Shown: piece by piece, positions 1-8,443 of the stretch
How the letters are laid out: every line of letters starts with the position of its first letter
Numbering within the stretch: the first letter of the stretch is position 1
Assembly (NCBI GenBank): GCA_001970855.1
Contig: LSSN01001287.1
Coordinates: 1 to 11,048, forward strand
DNA: 11,048 nt
Direction: 5' to 3'
DNA from: Smittium culicis
Lineage: Eukaryota > Kickxellomycota > Harpellomycetes > Harpellales > Legeriomycetaceae
The notes under the pieces: generated by a model
Database searches by the model: none
Told to the model about the DNA's origin: nothing
The model's input: the letters and a program-made list of their open reading frames with translations, nothing else
Made by a program: the position numbers and the translations under genes

Positions 1-1100
1 GAATTTTGTTATACTTTTTATCAATTTAATTAATTAAAATAGTCATTAGTGTGTCATTAAACTGTCAAATTTTGGTTGACATCATTATTATATTCAATGA
101 GGTTAAATTTTGCAAGATGATTTTCAGAAAATACAAGAAAAACCAGAAGCTTAGAATCAGATTCCAAAGAGAATTCTTTGGGCGATTCTACACTTCCACA
201 TATATATATAAACTGCATTGATTTTGTTTTGCTCATATTCTTTTTTTTTCTTCTTCAAAATACGTTTCTTTCTTGTAATTCTCTTAATGAAAATTGATGG
301 AAATTTGCATAAGGTTTGATCGAAATCTTAATTTTTTTCTTACAATAAAAATTTAGTATATTTAACTTTGTGAATTAAATTAAATTGTTTGATGTGTAAA
401 ATTAGATTTTTTTTCTTTGTAAAAGTAAATTTTAATTGGATTTATTTGTCGCATTCTTCGTAATAGGAGAATTCACTATCAAAACTTTCATATGTGGGAG
501 ATTCTTAACAAAGAGCGTACTTTGTTGTTGCTAATAATTATTGTAGCGAACATTGATAATTTTAAACTATTACTAGCTGAACTTATAATGTATTTTGATT
601 TTTTTATTAATTTATTTCATTTTAAGCGAATTATTTGCTGAAAAAATACTATACCGTTTTTAATGGATAATAATTAAGTATAAACTTTATTACATTGTAA
701 CTCTTTATACATAAAAGTGCTCTCTTCGTAAATAATCTTTCATATATATAAAGTCAGATAAATATTCCGAATTTATAAAAAAATCATTTTTATTGATTAG
801 ATATTGAGGAAACTACTAGATTAATGCTATTAAATATACATTTTTTATAAAATAACATACTAAATTAATGATCATAAAGCTTTAAAATTAAAGAGTATAA
901 TAATGAAATTTTATTAAGAATATAACAAATGATGTAAATTATTCTCATCATTTTTTTTTATCTATTCATCAACTCTTAAAGAAATAACAGAATACTACTA
1001 CATATTTCTTATACAGGTTATCATCACTCATCTATTTTTTTTTTGAATAAAATACATCCCTTTGCTAAAGATTTATTTATCATAAGTCAATAATATCAAA

Positions 1101-1160
1101 TAAGGTTCAGGTCCGAATAAAATGAATTCCATTCCACAAAATTCATAATATGAACCCTTA
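1101..1160. repeat. Nested inverted repeat in spacer
   Basis: Outer arms TAAGGTTCA (1101-1109) and TGAACCCTTA (1151-1160) pair with one bulged base. Inner arms ATGAATT (1122-1128) and AATTCAT (1140-1146) pair perfectly. The two stems are nested around a central 11-nt loop. The patch is also richer in G+C than its surroundings. It could be a cruciform-prone relic of a mobile element or a structured transcript. No family is recognised. Confidence 0.4.
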
Positions 1161-3038
1161 AAAAACATTTATTCTTTCGATGTATTTTTAGGGTCAGTAT
1201 CATATTTTATATTAAAATATTATATATATCATTTATTTATGGAGCATAAAAATAATCTTTATTTTTACTACTGATATATCCTAAGGAATTAATTTGAAAA
1301 TATATTATATTTAATTTCTTGACTTGTAAAAAAAACTTCACATGAATTATATTAAACTCTCGAAAATTCAAGTTAGGGGAATTGAGAATAAAATACACCA
1401 GTTTTTGAAACTCTCAAAAAAAAATATAACAGTCTCCTTCATGATTTGAAATTTACTTAAAACAGTAAAAAAGATATATATACACTTGGAATAATGTCTA
1501 TTTATTGTGTATGTTAGGATAATAGATTCGAATATTTAAGCGTGGAGATATTCTATTAGGAATTTTTAAGGATTTAATATAATTTTTAATCAATTTCCAA
1601 TAATAATTATCTTATCTTTTGACTTCAGGTACTTGTATTAAATTCTTATTTATAATTTCCATACATCATATGCTGATTTGGCATAGGTATAATTTCAGAA
1701 TATTATATATATCTATAAAGAAATTCTTCTCATAGGTTTGGGTTTTCTAAAGTCACTACTAAAATATAATTAAATCAACGCTTCATATATTAATAAATTG
1801 CTTTTTTTTATTAAAATAGCATTTATCCTTTATAGATAACAATATAGTTACCTAATTCAAAAATACTTTCTATGTTATTAAATGACCCCCATTCAATATT
1901 TAAAAAAAAAATTTTTAGACAAGCTGTAAAAAAGTGATTGTAATATAATCCCAGGTTTTATATCAAAAAAATATATATATGAAAATTTTTAATTATTTTA
2001 ATATTATAATACTAACACTTGAATTAATTATATCCCAAATAATGTTTAAGCTTTAAATTATTGAATATAATTTTTTTTGATGATCAGAATTAATTCAAAT
2101 ATATAACCAATAGAATTAATTTATAGAAAAAGCTAAAATAAATACAATAATTTATCGATTTAATATTAAAAAATTATAGTGAAAAAAAAATCAAATCTTT
2201 GACAGGTTTATTATCAAATTTTATATGAATTATTTGATAAACTTTCATCTTGATGAATTATGTTGATATTAGTTGGAATATAATTTTTTCTAGTTAAATT
2301 TATAGAAACTATATCTATGTGAACCTATTCGTTTTTATTTTTGTTTAGCGTTATGATTTTTTTTGAGAAATATAATTGCATGAATAAATTTTAATTTTTA
2401 TTTAATCAGCTTTTTGAAATAAGTTCAGAAATTTTACATTATTTAATAATTAAGTTCAACGATTATTTTATCGGTAATGTTTATAAAAAACTATCTTGTT
2501 CTTATTGCACTTATCTTTGCTCAAAGTTTACAACGTAATTATCTTTTCAAGAAACGTTTAATATCACAATTTCTCTCAATATTTATGCATATATATGAAA
2601 GGTTATTTGGATGTTCGGAATTTTTTCTTGTTAAAATTTCCTAATAATGAGCTTTAATTTGATTTTTAAGTCACGTTATATAATGATGATAAATAAAATT
2701 ACTGAATATGCCAATAACAAGATTTATTTCATATTTTAAAATAAATTCAAAGCAAAAAATTACACTTTTCCTGAAAGTCTTTGATACAAATTAAAATGGA
2801 ATTTTATGAATTTATATATAAATTTATATGGAATTTACATTTATCTCAAAAATTGAGTAAATAAAAATGTAAAAATTTAATTTTTTTCTTGTTAGATTTA
2901 TATTCAGCTGATTAATATCCACAGATCTTTCGGAATTATTAGATATTGTTTATTATTTCAATTGAAAATTCAATTATATCTACGTGGATTTTATATTAAA
3001 TTAAAAAATTTCAAAATATTTTGGATAGCTTTTGAAAC

Positions 3039-3102
3039 ATTTTCTAATTAAATAGTGCATTTTTTATACCTATTCACTAAAAATAGTATTTAATTAGAAA
3101 AT
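3039..3102. repeat. 16-bp perfect inverted repeat, 32-nt spacer
   Basis: The left arm ATTTTCTAATTAAATA (3039-3054) is the exact reverse complement of the right arm at 3087-3102. Thirty-two nucleotides separate them. The bases outside the arms (c3038 and a3103) do not pair. A 16-bp perfect match is longer than most chance repeats even in AT-rich DNA, but the arms are nearly all A and T, so chance cannot be excluded. It might be the remnant of a small hairpin element. No flanking duplication was identified. Confidence 0.4.
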
Positions 3103-4680
3103 AAAAGGTTTTGTCTAAAAATAATGGATAATATTTAAATTATTATTCACTTCGTTATAATTTCGGTACTAGTAATAGTGAACTGATAAATAATGTTCAA
3201 TAATAAGCTATTAATTTTAAAAAATCTTTATATAAAATCGAACATATAATAATATTTAAATATTTAGAATTATAATTAGTATTTTTAATTAAACCCCATA
3301 TTTTCATAAACTCTATTTGGCAATGACTGATGAAATTATAATGAGTCAAGGTTTTATCTTATAAGTATCTAATAATTAGTGTAAATAAAATGGTTTAATC
3401 AAAATAAAATAGAAAAGTTACACAATTTATATAAAAATGCCAATTATTTCACTACTTATATCAACAAAATAGAAATAAAATTGTATTATTATAAGTATAA
3501 ATATTTGCTATATATTTTTATTATTATCTATTCCAGCTATTTTAGTTAATTTTATACATAAATAAATATTAAAAATCTTGAATTAAGTCGTTCTAAAAAA
3601 AAAATCATTCGTTATCAAATAACAAAATGAAAAAAATTTCGAAAAAACTGTAATATATAAACTTTTTTGATGGATTTATTGATTGTATGTTTTTTTAAAA
3701 ATGAGCAAGCGCAGTAATTTGTGTCGGGAAGGGGGGAGTAATTGATTTTGACCAGAAAAATAATTTTAATATAAGTTTTTAATTCAAAATTTGTAAAATT
3801 TATAGCAAATAGGATTTGAGATCAGATAATTATAAATAGTGAGTATAAGTGATTTATTGTTTAATTTATATGCAATTTAAAAATAATTTTTGGAATGGTT
3901 ATCATTCTAGTTAAAATAATTTAATAATACTAATTTTATTATGTGTATAATGTCAAGTAAAGTTTTAGAATGGTTTTATTTGAGTATTATAAAATTATGA
4001 TTCATTTCAAATATACTATTAACAGTCGTCGTTCTTTAAAAGATATTATAAACAATTTTTTTGGTTGAAAATCAAATTTAGTATAATATTTATACAACAC
4101 TTAAACCATTAAACTATTAATTTTTTACAAAATTTACTAAATTAAATATTAAAATTATTTTCTCTTTTATAATTAATACTATAAATGCGGCTATTTATAT
4201 TAAATACCTTTAAAATATATTTATAATCTAATATATATATATATAAATATAATAAATTAGCCATTAAAAGTAGAATTATAACTTTAGAATACCAAAGATG
4301 AATAATATTGAAATATAAATTATTTCGAAAAACAATCATTATCGAATATTTATTTACTATCAAGAAATCGAGAAAAAAATTATAAATATTAAGCATGTTT
4401 CTGAAATTATTAATGCTTTTATATCAGAATCACGATAAATAGATAAAAAACAAATATATAAAAGTGATTATTATACTAGCACAAATAGTTAGTTTTTAAA
4501 AAAAAAATATGAAAGAAAAATAAGAAAATTTTTTAGTTATAGAATATTAATTTTAGTATAATACTATAATATTAAGTTATAAAATATAAATTATATATAA
4601 ACAATCCTAATCAATATAAAACTAATATAAAACTACTTAAAAAATATTATGTAAAAAATTCGCTCAGCCAACTCCCCTCC

Positions 4681-4694
4681 AGCCCTGTAGGGCC
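4681..4694 (-). other. 3' hairpin A of LINE E1
   Basis: On the element sense strand GGCCC and GGGCU pair around a 4-nt loop UACA. Four pairs are Watson-Crick and the outermost is G-U. The outer G-U pairs only in the minus-strand RNA; on the plus strand it is an A-C mismatch. The hairpin lies inside the last codons of ORF2, 15 nt before its stop. The aligned position in E2 (10537-10550) also folds, with two pairs flipped from C-G to G-C. The likely role, by analogy with LINE 3' stem-loops, is recognition by the reverse transcriptase. Confidence 0.55.
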
Positions 4695-4730
4695 TCCGTA
4701 CCTGTTAGGCGTCGAGTCAAGGGGATTGGT

Positions 4731-4761
4731 GAACATTTAATTCTCTCAAGAATCAATGTTC
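4731..4761 (-). other. 3' hairpin B of LINE E1
   Basis: On the plus strand GAACAT (4731-4736) pairs with ATGTTC (4756-4761), and ATTCT (4740-4744) pairs with AGAAT (4749-4753), around a 4-nt loop. A 3-nt by 2-nt internal loop separates the two stems, giving 11 pairs in total. It starts at the last G of the conserved GGATTGGTG linker. E2 has an unrelated-sequence hairpin beginning at the same aligned base. Confidence 0.5.
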
Positions 4762-4999
4762 GGTGCAAAGAGATGGCCTCAAGAAATTTTGCTGTTGCCA
4801 ACACAATTTTGGTGGCCGGAGTGTCGGGACCTTTATAGATCGCCGACGAGCTAAGTTTTAACTCCTCCCCTAGGAGCTTCCAAACTAACCTCTCCGAGAT
4901 TGAAGAAGGCGGAAGATTTCTGAACTGCATGTTCAGCATGGACGTTTTTTCGTTTATGTATTTCCCGATCGTGTTCCATCTAACTGCTGACCATCGTCC

Positions 5000-5056
5000 A
5001 CATTCTAGCAGTATATGTTCTACCGTTTCCGGAGTATTCATTTTACAGAATGGACA
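5000..5056 (-). other. C-terminal CCHC zinc finger of ORF2
   Basis: The motif is C-P-F-C, then E-T-V-E-H, then L-L-E-C, giving C-x2-C-x9-H-x4-C. It lies in the frame after the frameshift, about 110 residues before the ORF2 stop. This kind of finger commonly follows the reverse transcriptase in LINE ORF2 proteins and is thought to help bind RNA or target DNA. All four metal ligands are present. Confidence 0.85.
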
Positions 5057-5754
5057 CTCGATTTTATATTTTATGTCAATTATTGTTGCATCAGCTAGCC
5101 TCTGTGCTGTCCAGTAGGCTCCTATTCTTATTTTCACCACTCTCATTATTATATTTTTTTTATCTGGATATTTAAGTTCAAGCCCTACCCAGTTTATTTG
5201 CATCCCACTATTTGTTTTTCTCACCCATTGTGTTATTATTGATTTATCGTTTTTTTGCGATCTCAATGAAAGTGTCTTTCTGGTTTGACCAAGATTCAAA
5301 TTTTTATTAAAGCATTTTGCCCATATTTTGTGCCCTGACACCCAGGTGTCATTTCTATTTGCCATCGGGTTTTTTATTAAATCAGCAATCCATGTTTTGG
5401 ATTCTGTCCATTTATGGTATGCGCGTTCTCTTGCTATCGATGCTTTGGTGTTTATTTCTCTTATCCCCAGTTCGTTGCGTAGTCTAGCCATTGATGTAGA
5501 TTTTCCAACTCCCATTGCTATTCTTGTTGTGTCGTCTGAAATCTTTTTAGCGGCCTGCATCTAAAATTTGACATCCCAAACAGCTCGCATCCATAAGATG
5601 CTATTGGAATTATTATTCATTTTATTGCCATTATTTTGAATTTTGTTGGTATGTCCTGACGTTTGAAAAAGTAATAGCTCGAAAATATAGCTTTCTTAGT
5701 TTTCTCTGTGTTATTTCTTATCGTATCTATGTGACTACAGTATTTGTTGAATAT

Positions 5755-6660
5755 TAATCCTAGATACGTGTATTTTTCTATGCTTTTAACTGGTTTGTTT
5801 TGTATTAGCAGTTGAGATTTAACTTCATTTCCTACCGCAATTACTCCACACTTTGTGTTATTTACTTTCATCTCCCATTTTGTTGCCCATTCACTTAGTA
5901 TTTTAAAATTATTAATCAATTGGAGTTCCGATTCAGCAAGTATTACTGCATCATCTGCAAATAATAACCCTGGTATTTTTTTACTTAGGCCGTGTATTGT
6001 TACTCCTTTCATTCTTTTGAATATGTCATTTATGTATATGTCAAATAGTATTGGAGACATAGGGCACCCTTAGCGAACTCCGCACCCGTATTTAAAGCTT
6101 TTTGACGTCTCACTTCCGTACCGAACAGCCATGTATGGACTCATGTATAAGTTTTGGATAACTTTTAATAGTTTTCCTCCTATTTTATTTTGCTTTAGTT
6201 TTAGCACCAGTAAGTAGTGAGGGACTTTGTCATACGCCTTTTCAAAGTCAATAAATGCGACGAATGTTGATTTGCTTTCCAATTTTCTTCTCTTAACTAT
6301 TTCGTATAAGCTTGTTGCTTGAGCAACACACTCCTCTCTATTTCTAAACCCTGCCTGCTCTTTAACTGGAATTCCGTGCTTAAAATCCATTTGGCTTAAT
6401 TTGATTGCAATTATTTTAGATACCAGTTTTAAAAGTGTTGGGATTAAAGAGATTCCGCGATAGTTATTCGGGTTCGACAAGTCGCCTTTTTTGGGAATTG
6501 GGATAACTATGCTCGTGTTATTCGCCGCCGATATACTTTCGCCTTTCCATGCTTTTTGCACCATTTCATAAATCAATCTTGCTAATGGACTCTCAGGAGA
6601 ATTTTCATTCTGTACTAATTTCCATACTTCACTTGGAATTTTATCTATCCCTGCAGATTT
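5755..6660 (-). other. Reverse transcriptase domain of ORF2
   Basis: Motifs in order: KSAGIDKIPSEVW (about codon 583), IPIPKKGD with NNYRGISLI (about 636-655), EQAGFRNREE (683-692), motif A FIDFEKAYD with catalytic Asp720 (6247-6249), motif B GVR-stop-GCPMSP at codon 779 (6070-6072), motif C FADD with Asp818-Asp819 (5950-5955), then an NNTKC motif and YLGLIF. The motif A and motif C aspartates are intact. The only lesion inside the domain is TAA at the motif B position where LINE reverse transcriptases usually carry Gln. That fits a CAA to TAA change. Motif spacing is normal for LINE enzymes. Confidence 0.96.
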
Positions 6661-7356
6661 TCTTATTGATGTGTGCTTTAAAGCTGTAGTCAGTTCAGTC
6701 AATGTTGGTATCTTGTCGCATTCCGTGTAATAGTCTAAATTTACAATTTTTGACTCTAAATCCGCTATCTTAGTCGTATTTCTGGTTTTTATTGTTTTTG
6801 CAAGTGATTCAAAATGATCTGACCAGATTTCGATTTGATTTTTATTTCTTAGATTATTTTCTGTTATTTGTGATTTTATTGTATTTTTCTGGAAATTTCC
6901 TGAAAGCGATTTCATTTGACCTTTAAGATATTTCCATGTCGATCTTGAGTCGTTTAAAAATAGTTTTTCGATTGCTTTAATTTTTTTTTTCAAAAAAAAT
7001 TTTTTTCTATCATCTTTAATCTGTCGCTTTGATATGTCAAAACTTATTCTGTATTCGCTTATAGTAACGCATTTATTTAGAAATCCTTTATATAAATTTC
7101 TTCTGTGATTTAAAAGTTTAATCGCTTTTTTTGACAGAATGTTTTTTTGGTTATTGATTGTTTCCGTATTAATGCATAATTCCTAAGCTATAACTAATGT
7201 TGCAGTTTGTAAATTATCTATACTATTATCCAAGTCATCCTCCAATCCGAGTAGAGTTGTATATCTGTTATTTTTGACAATTTCATTTTTCTTTCCGTCA
7301 ATTTTGTTCAGATCGATTTTTGTATTCGTAATTTTTTCAGCTGTTATTGATGCCAT

Positions 7357-8013
7357 TTTCCAGGATGCTGTTACTGGGAGATGATCAGACAGGTCTATAT
7401 TCTTAACTATTTGAGAGATATATGGATTTGAATCCATGCCTCGATAATATATGTGATCTATCATTCTTCCTATGTTTCCTTTGTTAACTCGCGATCCTTT
7501 AGAATTATGTGTCGGTGCTCTTATCAATCCTATTCCTATTCTGTTAATAAAATTTATTGATTTTATTGTATCCATACTGAAGTCTCCAGTCAAAATAATT
7601 TTACTTTCGCTGTTTTTTATTACTTCTTTTTGTAGAAATTTCGTAACCTCAGGTATCATTGACTTTTTTTTCACAGTATTGTGTGGTGTGTGTAAATTTA
7701 CAACTATGAAATAAAATTTATTTTTGTTCAAATTTCCTTCAATTTTTGCTGCCATCCAACTTTGACTGCTTGCATATTCAAAAATTTTCAAACCTGATTT
7801 AATTCTCACTCCTACGAGAAGCCCAGATCCGTTTGAGGTCAATTTCTTCTTAGATTCTACCGTTGTATATTCCTGTAAATAGCATCTATGAGACTTTTCA
7901 GTAAGATGGGTTTCCTGTATTGCTATTATCGTAGGTTTGGACATCGATAGAAAGTAATTTAGCTCGTCTATTTTATTTTTAATTGATTGAATGTTATATG
8001 ACATTATTTTGAA
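7357..8013 (-). other. AP-type endonuclease domain of ORF2
   Basis: Family landmarks appear in order, with codon numbers from the ORF2 start: SYN with Asn138, IQE with Glu165, GSGLLVG near 194, NLHTP near 238, GDF with Asp275, RMIDHI with Asp317, and SDH with Ser340-Asp341-His342. These match the metal-binding and catalytic positions of exonuclease III-like LINE endonucleases. Two positions depart from the usual pattern. The motif normally read GDFN is GDFS (AGT codon at 7576-7578), and the usual Tyr in the N-x-Y-x-P strand is His239. The domain lies wholly before the first stop (TAG 7183-7185), so this stretch is open. Whether it would still cut DNA is doubtful given Ser277. Confidence 0.9.
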
Positions 8014-8406
8014 TATCGTATTGTTTGATTGTTTATCGGATGGTTTTTCGTATATGCTGCTGTTTTTTGTATTAATTCTCTCTGATTTAGGCTTGTCTTT
8101 TCTGATTTTTATTCTCAGAGCTTTTTCTAGTTTTGTCCTTTCAGCGATTGATAGATATATTTTGTAATTGTTCATTGAGATTATCTCATATCTCCACGCA
8201 AAATTTCTTTGTTTGATCTTCTTCACCTTGAATTGCATAGATTTTAGGCTCGTATAGTATGTAATATACTTTTTCATAGATTCAGATTTCAATTCAGGTG
8301 CGTTTAGTATAAGGTAGTTTCTTTTTGATAATTCTTCCATATTCCAGTCGTTATCGTTTTCTTTTACGTTATCGTTAATTTTATGTGTTTGGTTTTTTCT
8401 ATTCAT

Positions 8407-8443
8407 TATAATATATAATTTTTTATGTATTTATCCGTAAAAT
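8407..8443 (-). other. 37-nt ORF1-ORF2 spacer
   Basis: The ORF1 stop (TAA 8446-8444) and the ORF2 ATG (8406-8404) are separated by 37 nt that are almost all A and T. The two ORFs are in different frames and do not overlap, so ORF2 would have to be reached by reinitiation or internal entry rather than by frameshifting. No recognisable entry element is visible. Confidence 0.6.

Larger units (their letters stand above)
1..4663. other. AT-rich gene-poor spacer
   Basis: I see no supportable gene in this stretch. Composition is extreme: for example only 6 of 60 bases at 4501-4560 are G or C. Long homopolymers and (TA)n runs recur, for example near 201-211 and 4231-4245. Stop codons are dense in all frames. 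The longest open frame, 84 codons on the minus strand at 4142-4396, is almost entirely I, L, Y, N, F and K, as expected from AT-rich noise. Positions 100-330 are slightly less AT-biased and 3701-3745 is a small G-rich patch. No tRNA, rRNA or splice pattern could be supported. The LINE 3' untranslated region must occupy the right end of this stretch, but its boundary is not visible because no poly(A) run or target-site duplication was found. Confidence 0.75.
4664..8406 (-). pseudogene. LINE ORF2 polyprotein (endonuclease + reverse transcriptase), broken
   Basis: This would encode the enzyme that nicks target DNA and copies the element RNA from the nick. It spans about 1,248 codons from ATG 8406-8404 to TGA 4666-4664. 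The ATG is chosen because the same frame hits TAA at 8433-8431 just upstream. Domain order is: basic N-terminal extension (codons 1-130), AP-type endonuclease (about 132-350), linker, reverse transcriptase (about 583-884), C-terminal domain with a CCHC finger. Lesions are TAG at 7183-7185, TAA at 6070-6072, TGA at 5617-5619, and a frameshift between about 5561 and 5576. The first three fragments share one frame and the last lies in another, so all are remains of a single gene. Apparent starts inside the gene (6993 is TTG; 6060 and 5560 are internal ATGs) are not real starts. No RNase H domain was recognised. Confidence 0.96.

Noticed and set aside
201..212. TATA box with a pyrimidine-rich leader and ATG at 287
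   Set aside because: The (TA)n run resembles many others in the spacer. The frame from the ATG ends after ten codons and a proposed intron ending near 546 gives no open exon.
57..218. 53-codon minus-strand frame near the left edge
   Set aside because: It has somewhat balanced codons, but frames of this length are expected by chance across 4.6 kb in six frames. No domain or neighbour supports it.
1104..1114. tRNA B-box-like GGTTCAGGTCC
   Set aside because: It deviates from the consensus and no acceptor, D or anticodon arms can be formed around it.
4142..4396. 84-codon minus-strand open frame as a gene
   Set aside because: Composition is nearly all I, L, Y, N, F and K as expected from AT-rich random sequence. 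There is no motif and no promoter context.
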